Assembly (NCBI GenBank): GCA_040882845.1
Contig: JBBEAM010000005.1
Span: 1 to 64,000, forward strand
Direction: 5' to 3'
Source of the DNA: JBBEAM01 sp040882845
GTDB taxonomy: Bacteria > Pseudomonadota > Alphaproteobacteria > Kiloniellales > DSM-21159
DNA length: 64,000 nt
In this document: piece by piece, positions 25,029 through 33,859 of the stretch
How the letters are laid out: each line of letters starts with the position of its first letter
Position numbering within the stretch: the first letter of the stretch is position 1
Translations under genes and position numbers: made by a program
Notes under the pieces: generated by a model
Database searches by the model: none
The model's input: the letters and a program-made list of their open reading frames with translations, nothing else
Told to the model about the DNA's origin: nothing

Positions 25029-25418
25029 TTAATCCTTCAGTACTGCGATAACTTCGAGTTGCACCAGCATGCCGCTAGGCAGATCCAGCAGGATCGCATG
25101 GCGCGCCGGGCGGTCGGATTCGTCGGGGTAGAACGCGAGCCACTGCTTGTTGACGTGCTCGCGCAGCGAGTTGTCCTTGATGAAGACGGTGATATGGCCG
25201 ATGTCGCCGATGTCGCCGCCCGCCTCCTGCATCATCGCCTGCATGTTTTGAAAGGCGAAGTAAGCCTGCTGCTCGGGATCCTCCGGCAGCTTACCCGTCG
25301 CGGGGTCCTGCCCCATGATCCCGGAGGAAAACACCATGTTCCCGACCCGCGCTCCCATGGGGATCGGGGCCGCGTGCTTTACGCCGGAAACCTCCAAAGA
25401 TCGGCGATGTCGCGCCAT
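25029..25418 (-). CDS. RidA/YjgF-family protein
   Basis: 129 residues from the ATG with GGGAGG nine bases upstream; in-frame codons farther upstream cross the operator region. Typical small RidA fold with ARVGNMVFSSGIMGQD, QAYFAFQNMQAMMQEAG and the C-terminal ARHAILLDLPSGMLVQLE. RidA proteins hydrolyse reactive imines/enamines, and related members act in aromatic catabolic operons on enamine or muconate intermediates. First gene of its operon. Confidence 0.93.
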   Translation of the reverse strand: MARHRRSLEVSGVKHAAPIPMGARVGNMVFSSGIMGQDPATGKLPEDPEQQAYFAFQNMQAMMQEAGGDIGDIGHITVFIKDNSLREHVNKQWLAFYPDESDRPARHAILLDLPSGMLVQLEVIAVLKD

Positions 25419-25500
25419 GATCTGGCCTCCCTTTTTCATCCTGTTTTGAGCCCGATGTTGGCTGGGAAGATAGCGGATGAATCCCAAGCTGGCAAAAAGT

Positions 25501-25512
25501 TTAGCGAACTAA
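25501..25512. promoter_or_regulatory. Island operator upstream of ridA operon
   Basis: TTAGCGAACTAA, an exact TTAG-N4-CTAA palindrome, 83 bp before ridA. It overlaps the stop codon of the upstream Gfo/Idh gene, showing that ridA has its own promoter. Confidence 0.6.
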
Positions 25513-26711
25513 GTATTTTTCCGCGACGGGGCTTCCCCTCGCGGAACCGCAACCTGATGCGCAAGCCGGACATCGCGTCCGCTCTCGGCGGATTCGGTGG
25601 CGGCCAGGCAGATTTCCAGATTGGCCAACCCCCAACGCCCATCATGCAAGGCGGCGCGGCGCCCCAGGACGGCGTCGGCGAGTTCGGCGACGACGCAGTC
25701 GCGTCCTGTCCGGTCGATCTCGACCTCGATCTCGCTGCGTCCCTGCGCGTTGTAGAGATAGATGCCCTGGGGCGATTGCCGCAGGTCGCCGCCGTCGCAG
25801 GACACCAGGGTCAACCCGAACATCGGGTGGTGCGGCGGCGCCGGCTTGACACTGCCGGCCGCGCGTTTGCGCTTGGCGGCAAATTCGTCGCTGCCCGGCG
25901 CGCGCGCGGCGAAAGCGCGGCGCGCGGCGCCGATCGCATCCTCCGCCTCCGGGAAGCCGCGCTCGTCGATGCCGGAGCTTAGCGCGGCGGAGGAAAAGCC
26001 GCCGTAGCCGCTATAGACCGCCGTCGCCACCGCGCCCTCGGCGAAGGTCAGGAATACCGTGTGTGCACCAACCGCCGGCCGGATTGGATCCCAGTCGCCG
26101 CTATGCGCGCGCAGGCTTTCGACCAGACCTCCAGCGAGCAAACGGATGACATCGAACTGATGCGCCCCTTGACGGAAAGTGATGCCGCCGCCGAGCGCGC
26201 TGTCCAGTTCTTCCGGCCGGCGCGGCCGGTAGATCCAGTCGGTATAAGATACCTGGTGAATCATGCGCACGTGGCCGAGCCGGCCCGTGTCGATGATTTC
26301 GCGCATCCTGCGGAAGGCCGGATCGAAGCTGCGCGAATGCCCGACCATCAGGGTCACTCCAGCCTTGTCGGCGGCGGCAATCATCGCCTCGGCCTCGGCG
26401 AGATCCACCGCCATTGGCTTTTCGACTACAACATGCTTGCCGGCGGCCGCTGCGGCCTGAGTGTGCGCAGCGTGCAACGGCGTCGGCGTCGCGACGTAGA
26501 CCGCATCTACCCCCTCGGCCTGCACCAAACTTTCGATGTCCTCGCAGAGCGCGATATCCCTGCCGGCGGCGACCTCGGCGCGGACCTCCTCGGCGGGGTC
26601 GGCGATGGCGCGCAGCGCGCAGTCCGGATGGGCGTCGATGGCCGGGATCAGCATGCGCCCGGCGGTGCCGAGGCCCAGGATACCGATACCGAGCGCTTCT
26701 CCGCTAGCCAT
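25509..26711 (-). CDS. Gfo/Idh/MocA-family NAD(P)-dependent dehydrogenase, copy 2
   Basis: 400 residues. Rossmann motif IGILGLGTAGRMLIPA, catalytic EKPMAVDLAEAEAM, GHSRSFDP, and YRPRRPEELDSALGGGI, which nearly repeats copy 1. The two proteins align along their whole length. It starts one base after the reductase stop, so Rieske reductase and dehydrogenase are translationally coupled. This is the arrangement expected if it oxidises the product of the Rieske enzymes (cis-dihydrodiol dehydrogenase), leaving copy 1 for a semialdehyde step; the split is inference. Confidence 0.92.
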   Translation of the reverse strand: MASGEALGIGILGLGTAGRMLIPAIDAHPDCALRAIADPAEEVRAEVAAGRDIALCEDIESLVQAEGVDAVYVATPTPLHAAHTQAAAAAGKHVVVEKPMAVDLAEAEAMIAAADKAGVTLMVGHSRSFDPAFRRMREIIDTGRLGHVRMIHQVSYTDWIYRPRRPEELDSALGGGITFRQGAHQFDVIRLLAGGLVESLRAHSGDWDPIRPAVGAHTVFLTFAEGAVATAVYSGYGGFSSAALSSGIDERGFPEAEDAIGAARRAFAARAPGSDEFAAKRKRAAGSVKPAPPHHPMFGLTLVSCDGGDLRQSPQGIYLYNAQGRSEIEVEIDRTGRDCVVAELADAVLGRRAALHDGRWGLANLEICLAATESAESGRDVRLAHQVAVPRGEAPSRKNT

Positions 26712-26712
26712 G

Positions 26713-27684
26713 CTAGATGTCCAGGATCAGGCGGCCGCCCTTGGAGCGGGAGACGCAGATCATCAGGAAATCCTTCTGGTCCTCCTCGTCGAGCACATAG
26801 TCCCGGTGCTCGACCTCGCCTCCGAGCAACTTGGTTAGGCAGGTCCCGCAGGTCCCGGACTCGCAGGAGGTCGGCACATCGTAACCGCAGCGCGCCAAGG
26901 CCTCGACGATAGTTTCCCCGGCGCCGACAGTGATCACATCGCCGTTGCTCGCGATCTCGATCTCGAAGGGTGCGTCGCCGCCGCCCTCGGCCGGTGCCTC
27001 CTTGGCGACCGTCCCGAAATCCTCGAAGTGGACGCTGGCCGTCGGCCAGGAAGAGGCGGTTGCGCGCACCGCACGCATCAGGCCTTGCGGTCCACAGCAG
27101 TACAGGTGCCGTCCCTCCACCCACGCACCGATCGCCGGCGCAAGATCGAGCGCTTTGTCGAGATCGCCCTCGTCGAAGTGCAGGATCACCTTATCGGCCA
27201 GATGCGGCGCCGAGAGTTCTTCGAGAAAGGCCGTGGTTTGCGGACTGCGGCTGAGGTAGATCAGGCGGTAGTCCTGCCCCACCTTCTCCAGATGGCGAAC
27301 CATCGAAAGAATCGGCGTTATGCCGATGCCCCCGGCGATCAGCAGGTGGGTGGCTGCATCCTCAGTCAAGGGGAAGTGGTTCTTCGGCTCGGAAATCCTC
27401 AACGTGTCGCCTGTCTTGACGGTGTCGTAGATGCTGGCCGAGCCGCCGCGCCCGCTTACCTCCCGCTTAACCGCGATAACGTAGCGGTCCTGCTGCTCCA
27501 AGGGATTGATCAGGGAGTAATCGCGGAGTTCGCCGTTCGGCGCCTCGACGCTGATATGCGCACCGGGATCGAAAGACGGTAGCGTCTCCCCGGACAGCGG
27601 AACGAGTTCGTAGGAGCGGATATCCTCCGCCACGTCCTCGATCAGGCAAACCCTGACGGATAGCGCTAACTCAGCTGGCCGCAT
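26713..27684 (-). CDS. PDR/VanB-type Rieske oxygenase reductase
   Basis: 323 residues in the phthalate dioxygenase reductase order: FMN/FAD-binding barrel (FDPGAHISVE, RDYSLIN), NAD-binding domain (LLIAGGIGITPILSMV, IYLSRSP) and a C-terminal plant-type [2Fe-2S] ferredoxin (PTSCESGTCGTCLTK with a fourth Cys in MICVSR). It passes electrons from NADH to Rieske oxygenases. It is the only such reductase in the window and presumably serves both Rieske alpha subunits. No strong RBS precedes the ATG. Directly followed by Gfo/Idh copy 2. Confidence 0.95.
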   Translation of the reverse strand: MRPAELALSVRVCLIEDVAEDIRSYELVPLSGETLPSFDPGAHISVEAPNGELRDYSLINPLEQQDRYVIAVKREVSGRGGSASIYDTVKTGDTLRISEPKNHFPLTEDAATHLLIAGGIGITPILSMVRHLEKVGQDYRLIYLSRSPQTTAFLEELSAPHLADKVILHFDEGDLDKALDLAPAIGAWVEGRHLYCCGPQGLMRAVRATASSWPTASVHFEDFGTVAKEAPAEGGGDAPFEIEIASNGDVITVGAGETIVEALARCGYDVPTSCESGTCGTCLTKLLGGEVEHRDYVLDEEDQKDFLMICVSRSKGGRLILDI

Positions 27685-27714
27685 CTGCAGTTCGGGATGG
27701 TTGCATGCATATTA

Positions 27715-27726
27715 TTAGACATCTAA
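27715..27726. promoter_or_regulatory. Island operator upstream of the reductase operon
   Basis: TTAGACATCTAA, identical to the copy at 17725-17736, 30 bp before the reductase start. The adjacent TAATAATAT in the minus direction is a plausible -10 region, so a bound repressor would block RNA polymerase. Confidence 0.65.
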
Positions 27727-27815
27727 CAATTTAGAGGCCGTTTCGACAACAGCTATCTGCTACCGCAGTTTCGCGGTCGCCGCTCCTGAGAAGTATCCCA
27801 TCCACAAGACGACGG

Positions 27816-29120
27816 CTATGAGGCGGTCGCCAGGAAGGCCGGGATCAGATCCGGAAAGAGTAGCAGGATGCCGACGATCACAAGCTCGATCGCGATGTAG
27901 GGGATACAGATGCGGTAGATTTCCGAAAGGCGGACATCCGGCGGCGCTACCGCCTTGAGCACAAAGAGGTTCAAGCCGAAGGGCGGCGTGATGCCGCCGA
28001 TCCCCACCACCATCGAGAACAGCACGCCAAACCAGACCGGATCGACATCCAGGGCGAAGATCGTTTGGATCACTAGCGGTATGGTGACGAAGATCACAGA
28101 GGCCTGATCCATGAAGCAACCGAGCAGCAGAACCACGGCAAGGATGATGATAACGGCGACGACGCCGCTCGGAGCAACGGCAGTCAGCGTTTCGGAGATG
28201 CCGCTGGAAATTCCAGTGATCGCAAGAATCTGGCTGTAAGCCTTGGCACTGGCGACGATCAGCAGGATCATGGCGGAGACTTCGACGGCGTCGATCACGC
28301 TCGCCTTCAACTTTTCCCAGTTCACCTTGCGGTAGAACACCGCGACGACGAAAGTCGCCAACGCGCCGCAGGCCGAGGCCTCCGTCGGGGTAGCGACACC
28401 GAGATAGATCACGCCGGTAACGCAGAAAACCGGAACCACGAGGGGCAGCAGCATTAGAATGCCGCCTAAGCGAACCCTCATTGAGGCGCGCTCGGAGAGC
28501 TCCTCGGCGCGCCGGAAGCTACGCGCCTTGAAGTATATGTAGACGCAGAACAGAAAGATGATCAGGGTCGCTGGCAACAGGCCGGCGAGCAGCAGGTCGC
28601 CGATCGGAATGCCAGCGAGGCTACCAATCAACACGGCGCCGATACTCGGCGGAATCAGATTCGACAGCGTCCCGGAGCCGAGAATCGGGCCGATCGCCAA
28701 TGCGTTGTTATAGCCCCGCCGCTTCAGCTCCGGCAACAGGGTCGCCCCCATCACCGCGGTCGAGGCAACGCTCGCCCCCATGAGCGCACCATAAAGTGCT
28801 CCACTGCCGATCACGACGTAGCATCCCGATGCGGGAATTCCGGAGAGAATGCGATCCACGGCATCAAGCACGACACCGCTCAGGCCCGTACGCACAAACA
28901 ACGTGCCCATCAGCAGGAAAAAGGGGATCGCCGCGAGATGGATGTTGGCCGCGCTGGAGAAGGCTGCCTGGACCAGGAAGGACAACGCGTCGAAGGAACC
29001 GAAAATGAAGTAGGCGGCGATCAGGTTTAGGATGCCGAAGGAAAAGGCGATCGGGATGTTGCTGAGCAACGCGATGATCAGACCGCCGGCCAACAGAATC
29101 GAAGCGTAATACCATTCCAT
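27816..29120 (-). CDS. TRAP transporter large permease (DctM family)
   Basis: 434 residues, almost wholly hydrophobic, with about 11-13 membrane segments as in DctM/SiaM. Recognisable are ALYGALMGASVASTAVMGATLL, GSGTLSNLIPPSIGAVL and the C-terminal GGITPPFGLNLFVLK. It forms the sodium-driven membrane unit together with DctQ and imports the solute delivered by DctP. Last gene of the TRAP operon, 38 bp after dctQ. The ligand is unknown; an aromatic carboxylate fits the regulon. Confidence 0.95.
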   Translation of the reverse strand: MEWYYASILLAGGLIIALLSNIPIAFSFGILNLIAAYFIFGSFDALSFLVQAAFSSAANIHLAAIPFFLLMGTLFVRTGLSGVVLDAVDRILSGIPASGCYVVIGSGALYGALMGASVASTAVMGATLLPELKRRGYNNALAIGPILGSGTLSNLIPPSIGAVLIGSLAGIPIGDLLLAGLLPATLIIFLFCVYIYFKARSFRRAEELSERASMRVRLGGILMLLPLVVPVFCVTGVIYLGVATPTEASACGALATFVVAVFYRKVNWEKLKASVIDAVEVSAMILLIVASAKAYSQILAITGISSGISETLTAVAPSGVVAVIIILAVVLLLGCFMDQASVIFVTIPLVIQTIFALDVDPVWFGVLFSMVVGIGGITPPFGLNLFVLKAVAPPDVRLSEIYRICIPYIAIELVIVGILLLFPDLIPAFLATAS

Positions 29121-29158
29121 GGAACTAACCCGCGGCCCTTTGCAATGCTGTCAGCGCG

Positions 29159-29629
29159 CTATCGGGCATTTAGGGCCCGCACATCCTCGATGCCGTTGAT
29201 CACGAACTGCACGGCCATGAGGATGAAGCCCGCCGGGAGAGTCCAATAGACGGCCCATTGCGGCACGGTGATGATGTCGCGGAACTCAGAATTCCGTTCC
29301 AGGATCCTGGCGATTTCATCGACAGCGAGATAGCTGAAGCAGAGACAGTAGAGGCATCCGGCTACGGCCACCACGATGGACAACACGACGTTACCCTTGC
29401 TGCCCAGCGTCTCCCGCAGGATGTCGACGGTGATGTGCTTGCGCTGCACGAGCACCCAGGGAGCGGCAAGAAAGGTGATGTAGACCAGGAAATATCCTGT
29501 CACCTGATCCGCCCAGATTACCGGCGAAGAGAAGCCATAGCGGAGGATCACATTGACGCTGACGAGAAGAGTAAGGCCTACCAGCAACGCGCCGCTGAAA
29601 AATGCCAGTGCTCGCGAGATGAAGTTCAT
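29159..29629 (-). CDS. TRAP transporter small permease (DctQ family)
   Basis: 156 residues from the ATG with GAAGG five bases upstream; a GTG two codons earlier is the alternative. Four hydrophobic segments, with VNVILRYGFSSPVIWADQVT and LVQRKHITVDILRE between segments as in DctQ proteins. Partner of the large permease. Confidence 0.92.
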   Translation of the reverse strand: MNFISRALAFFSGALLVGLTLLVSVNVILRYGFSSPVIWADQVTGYFLVYITFLAAPWVLVQRKHITVDILRETLGSKGNVVLSIVVAVAGCLYCLCFSYLAVDEIARILERNSEFRDIITVPQWAVYWTLPAGFILMAVQFVINGIEDVRALNAR

Positions 29630-29685
29630 CGCCACCTTCGCCCACGCTACCCGCTAAGCGTATTTCCACGAAATCCGAACGACGT

Positions 29686-29713
29686 CGAGCGGCCCTCCGA
29701 AGAGGGCCGCTCG
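29686..29713. terminator. Intercistronic hairpin between dctP and dctQ
   Basis: A perfect 12-bp stem CGAGCGGCCCTC / GAGGGCCGCTCG with a CGAA tetraloop. In the direction of the operon it lacks a following T-run, so it probably stabilises the dctP transcript or partly attenuates readthrough rather than ending it. This fits the need for more binding protein than permease. Confidence 0.7.
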
Positions 29714-29724
29714 TTATTTAAGAT

Positions 29725-30777
29725 TTACTCAAGATAGCTTTCGAGCTGAAAAGCCTCGACGAGCTCGTCCTTGTAGGGTGAGTCCTCGAGGATATCGACC
29801 ATCACTTTGTTGAGGATATCTTCCTGGACCGCGGCTACCAGTTCGGGCGACGAAGGTACGATTTCTACGCCGTACTTCTCTGCCAGCTCATCCTCAAGCG
29901 TGGCATAGCGGCCAAGCGTCCAGCCGAAACCCTCGAGCTCGGCGAGACGGGCCGACTCGTTCATGATCTGCTTCACTTCGTCGCTGAGCGAATCCCAGGT
30001 CTTCGCGGAAATGTAGGTCTCTGCGTCGATATCGCCGAAGGAAACTTCGGTGCGGTATTTCAAGAACTCGCCTTCGTTGAGCACTAAAATCGACAGCATG
30101 TCCCGCAATGCCCCGTCGAGGAGGCCGGTGCGCAGCGCCGAGTAGACCTCGCTGCTCGGCATGTTGGTAGGCACCAGACCGAAGGTTTCTGCCATCGGCT
30201 GGGTCATGTCGCCGAAGGTGCGGATCTTCTGGCCCTGCATATCCTCGGGCTTGCTGACCGGCTTATCCTTGGTCCACATGTAGAAGGAGACGCCGGCGCT
30301 GGAATACTGCAGCCAGACGACATCGGCGATCTCGCGCGTCACCTTCTGCAGCACCTCGGTGGTACGACCGGTGCGCGCGATTTTGTAGTCGAAGGGCAGG
30401 AAGTTATAGAACTGAATATCCCTCAGCTCGCTGAAATAGAAGGACGTCGAGGTCATCATGTCGAACTGTCCGGTTTGCAGCGCCTTCAACTGATCGAAGG
30501 GCGAAACGACCTCCGGGCCGCCGACCACGTTGATGCGCGCCTTACCGGCCGCCTTCTCGTTGAAAATCTCGATGAAGCGTTGAACCGAATGCATCTTGTC
30601 GCCCGCCTGCCCATCGAAGGGGAAGGCCGTGACCAGTGTCAGCACCTTCTCCTCCGCACGTGCGGAATCCGCGGCAACCGTCGTCAGACCCAATACCAGA
30701 GACATCGCCACGATGCCGGCAACCGTGCCCCGGCGTACCACGCTCAAGCGGAAACGATCTCTTGTCCACATTTTCAT
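29725..30777 (-). CDS. TRAP transporter solute-binding protein (DctP family)
   Basis: 350 residues from the ATG with GGGAGG eight bases upstream. A Sec signal peptide is visible (GIVAMSLVLGLTTVAADSARA-EE). The body fits DctP: LKALQTGQFDMMTSTSFYFS, GQKIRTFGDMTQPMAETFG, VPTNMPSSEVYSALRTGLLD with the carboxylate-binding Arg region. Periplasmic receptor for the imported acid. First gene of the operon dctP-dctQ-dctM, with an operator copy about 145 bp upstream. Confidence 0.95.
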   Translation of the reverse strand: MKMWTRDRFRLSVVRRGTVAGIVAMSLVLGLTTVAADSARAEEKVLTLVTAFPFDGQAGDKMHSVQRFIEIFNEKAAGKARINVVGGPEVVSPFDQLKALQTGQFDMMTSTSFYFSELRDIQFYNFLPFDYKIARTGRTTEVLQKVTREIADVVWLQYSSAGVSFYMWTKDKPVSKPEDMQGQKIRTFGDMTQPMAETFGLVPTNMPSSEVYSALRTGLLDGALRDMLSILVLNEGEFLKYRTEVSFGDIDAETYISAKTWDSLSDEVKQIMNESARLAELEGFGWTLGRYATLEDELAEKYGVEIVPSSPELVAAVQEDILNKVMVDILEDSPYKDELVEAFQLESYLE

Positions 30778-30921
30778 CTTCGTTCCTCCCATAGGATTTA
30801 TCTTTTCGCCAACCAAGCGCTCAGGCGGCCGGTTGTGGTTTTAACCCGTACTGCGGCCTCGATTTTCTCAGGTAATCCCCGTCCGCAGCGTACGACCGAA
30901 TTCCGTCTCGCTGGACGTTTA

Positions 30922-30933
30922 TTAGATCGCTAA
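30922..30933. promoter_or_regulatory. Island operator upstream of the TRAP operon
   Basis: TTAGATCGCTAA, exact TTAG-N4-CTAA, about 145 bp before dctP; AT-rich sequence (TAATAATAACG) adjoins it. The distance is longer than for the other copies, so the dctP leader would be long. Confidence 0.55.
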
Positions 30934-31322
<389 letters not shown>

Positions 31323-31550
31323 GCGCCGGCCCGGAAGCTTTTCCGGACCCTGGGGCAGGCGGAACCTATGTCATGCCCCCGGCCAGTTCAAGAGCGAGTT
31401 GCGCCGCACAAGGCGGCGGCAGCGGAGGACCGTGGCGCAGCCGTCGCTGGCGCCGAAAAGCGCGTCGCGGCCCGCCTTGTCGTCCCGGCGTAGCGGCGCT
31501 ACCGTCCGCCTTCGCCGGGAGCCTTTCCCGGCTGACGGACGGGGAGCGAG

Positions 31551-32210
31551 ATGGAGCAGCTGGCGGCAGGACGCGCGGTCTTCTCGACGCTGATCGATCT
31601 GGGCGGACCGGTGATGGCGGTGCTGGCCGGGCTGTCCCTGATCGCCGTGACGCTGATCCTGGCCAAGCTCTATCAGTTTCTCCGCCTGCGGGCGATCCTG
31701 CCCGCCGATCCCACGCCTGCCATCTCGCTCTATCTCGGCGGCCGCCGCGAGGAGGCGCTGAACACCTTGGCCGGCAGCCGCTCGGCGCTCGCACCGGTGC
31801 TGCGCGCCGCGATGGGCGGCAACGGCCAGATCGAGGAGGCGGCCCGCCGCGAGGAAACCGAGCGGGTCGCCCTGGCCGGACTGGAGGAGCTGCGCGCCTA
31901 TCTGCGCGGGCTGGAGCTGATCGCCACCCTGGCGCCGCTGCTCGGTCTGCTGGGCACGGTGCTCGGCATGATCGAAGCCTTCCAGGAACTGCAGGGCGGT
32001 GGCAGCCGGGCCAATCCGGCGCTGCTCGCCGGCGGCATCTGGGAGGCGCTGCTGACCACCGCGGCCGGGCTCACCCTGGCGATCCCCGCCTCGGCGGCCT
32101 TCCTGTGGTTCGAACGCCTGGTCGAGCGCAGCCGCCACGCCATGGAAGATGCCGCGACCCGCGTCTTTACCGGGCGCAGAGCGGGCAGTCCGGCTGAGGG
32201 CGATCTGTGA
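31551..32210 (+). CDS. exbB: MotA/TolQ/ExbB proton-channel family protein
   Basis: 219 residues with GGGGAGCG upstream of the ATG. Three membrane segments: one near residues 20-45 (PVMAVLAGLSLIAVTLILAK) and a C-terminal pair, LIATLAPLLGLLGTVLGMIE and WEALLTTAAGLTLAIPASAA, the conserved ExbB/TolQ pore segments with Thr/Pro residues. With ExbD it converts proton flow into TonB movement. First gene of exbB-exbD-exbD-tonB; its TGA overlaps the next ATG. The neighbouring B12 receptor is the likely client. Confidence 0.93.
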   Translation: MEQLAAGRAVFSTLIDLGGPVMAVLAGLSLIAVTLILAKLYQFLRLRAILPADPTPAISLYLGGRREEALNTLAGSRSALAPVLRAAMGGNGQIEEAARREETERVALAGLEELRAYLRGLELIATLAPLLGLLGTVLGMIEAFQELQGGGSRANPALLAGGIWEALLTTAAGLTLAIPASAAFLWFERLVERSRHAMEDAATRVFTGRRAGSPAEGDL

Positions 32211-32584
32211 TGCGCCTGCACGCCGCAGCACGGCCGAGGCGCCTGATCTCCCTCACTCCGCTGATCGACGTGGTCTTCCTGCTGTTGGTCTTCTTCATGC
32301 TGACCGCCAGCTTCCTGCAGCCCGGCGCGGTTTCCCTGGCCACCGGCTTGGGGAGTGCGGCGAACGAGAATTCCAAGGTCCTGCTGCTCGAGGCCGACCA
32401 GGATGGCCGCCTGAGCTTCGAGGGCCGGACGGTTACGCCGCAAAGCCTTGCACCGCGCTTCGCCGGAGACGCGTCCGTGCGCCTGGTAAGCCATCGCGAC
32501 CTGCCGCTGCAGCGCCTGCTCGATCTCGCGGCGGCGCTGGAGGCGGCGGGCGCCCGCGAACTCAGCCTGGAGCCGGCGCCATGA
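32210..32584 (+). CDS. exbD: ExbD/TolR-family protein, copy 1
   Basis: 124 residues; ATG overlaps the exbB stop, with an in-frame GTG one codon earlier as alternative. LISLTPLIDVVFLLLVFFML is the single membrane helix with the conserved proton-carrying Asp. A periplasmic TolR-like domain follows. Overlaps the next gene by four bases. Confidence 0.93.
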   Translation: MRLHAAARPRRLISLTPLIDVVFLLLVFFMLTASFLQPGAVSLATGLGSAANENSKVLLLEADQDGRLSFEGRTVTPQSLAPRFAGDASVRLVSHRDLPLQRLLDLAAALEAAGARELSLEPAP

Positions 32585-32964
32585 AGCTGCCCGCGCCGCC
32601 CGCGCGACCGGCGGGCGAGAACGTCGTGCCGCTGATCAACGTGGTCTTCCTGCTGCTGATCTTCTTCATGCTGACCGGCACCTTCCTGGTCCAGCCACCC
32701 TTCGAGATCGCAGCGCCGCGCAGCGAAACGCCGGGCGAAGCGCCGCAGGACGCGCCGCGCCTCGCCCTCGCCCCCGACGGACGCCTCGCACTCGACGGCG
32801 AGATTGCCAGCCGCGCTCGCGTGCTGGATCGGCTGCGGGGTCAAGCGCGCGTGGTGGTGCTGGCCGATGCCACGGCGCCCTCGGGCGCGGTTCTCACCCT
32901 CCTCGACGAGCTCCGCGCCGCAGGCGTCGAAGAGGTGCTGCTGCGCACCGATCCGCGGCGGTGA
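32581..32964 (+). CDS. exbD: ExbD/TolR-family protein, copy 2
   Basis: 127 residues. NVVPLINVVFLLLIFFMLTG is the membrane helix, but the conserved Asp of ExbD is replaced by Asn (PLIN where copy 1 has PLID). A periplasmic domain ends in EEVLLRTDPR. Two ExbDs in one operon suggest a mixed complex in which only copy 1 carries protons. Overlaps copy 1 by ATGA. Confidence 0.92.
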   Translation: MKLPAPPARPAGENVVPLINVVFLLLIFFMLTGTFLVQPPFEIAAPRSETPGEAPQDAPRLALAPDGRLALDGEIASRARVLDRLRGQARVVVLADATAPSGAVLTLLDELRAAGVEEVLLRTDPRR

Positions 32965-32968
32965 ATCC

Positions 32969-33811
32969 ATGCAGATCGGACTGCGCCATCTCCTGCTCGC
33001 CTTCCTCGCCTCCCTGGCGCTGCACGCCCTGGCGGGCCTCTGGCTGCCGGCTCCCAAGGCCGGAGCCCAGGGCCCGGGTGAGGGCGGCCTGCTGATCTCT
33101 CTTGCAGCCGATGGCGGAGCTGCGGCTGAAGATGCTCGCGCCACCGCCTCCGAAACGCCGGACCCCAATCCCCCAAAAGAGCCGGAGTACGCAGTGGCTC
33201 GGGATCTTCCGAAGATACCCCCCTCGAACGGCCAGCCGGAGCGGGAAAGCGCCAGTGAAGCCCCGCCGATCATGGAAAGCCCCCTGCAAACCGATCTGCC
33301 GGCGGAGCCGGAGGAGGCGCAGCGTCCGACCGCCAGACCCGAGACCCTGCCTTCCCCAACGAAATCGGCTCAAGCCGCATCCGCGCCGGCCGCAACGCAG
33401 GAAGCCGCTGTGCCGCCGCCTTCCGCGGGCCCGGGCGAGGGGGATCAGGCAACCGCATCCAGCGCTGCCAGCGGCAGCACAAGCAGCTCCAGCGCTTCCG
33501 GTACCGCAGGCGGCGATCCCGGCGCTTTCAATGCCTACCTCGCCGAGCTTCTGGCCTGGCTGGCCAGGCACAAGACCTACCCGGCGGTGGCCGAGCGGCG
33601 GCGTCAGGAAGGCACCAGCGAGATCGTCTTCACCGTGGCGCGCGACGGCAGCCTGCTGTCCTACGAACTGGCTCGCTCCTCCGGCCATGCCCTGCTCGAC
33701 GCGGCCAGCGAGGAGATGCTGCGCCGGGCCGCGCCGCTGCCGCCGATTCCGCCGGAAATCTCCGGGGAAAGACTGAAGATCACCGCGCCGGTCGTCTTCC
33801 AGCTGCAATAG
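32969..33811 (+). CDS. tonB: TonB-family energy transducer
   Basis: 280 residues starting four bases after exbD copy 2. An N-terminal membrane anchor (LLLAFLASLALHALAGLWL), about 150 residues rich in Pro, Glu, Ala and Ser that span the periplasm, and a C-terminal TonB domain: WLARHKTYPAVAERRRQEG, VFTVARDGSLLSYELARSSG and APLPPIPPEI. Links ExbBD to TonB-dependent receptors. The BtuB-like receptor follows after a riboswitch. Confidence 0.92.
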   Translation: MQIGLRHLLLAFLASLALHALAGLWLPAPKAGAQGPGEGGLLISLAADGGAAAEDARATASETPDPNPPKEPEYAVARDLPKIPPSNGQPERESASEAPPIMESPLQTDLPAEPEEAQRPTARPETLPSPTKSAQAASAPAATQEAAVPPPSAGPGEGDQATASSAASGSTSSSSASGTAGGDPGAFNAYLAELLAWLARHKTYPAVAERRRQEGTSEIVFTVARDGSLLSYELARSSGHALLDAASEEMLRRAAPLPPIPPEISGERLKITAPVVFQLQ

Positions 33812-33859
33812 GCGTCGCTACCAGGCTAGTGCGGCGGGTGCCCGGTAGCGTTAAATTCA

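Noticed and set aside
6443..27684. A standard phthalate (pht) operon
   Set aside because: Rieske enzymes, reductase and Gfo/Idh proteins resemble Pht3, Pht2 and Pht4, but no clear Pht5-type decarboxylase is present and many extra enzymes are unexplained; substrate left open.
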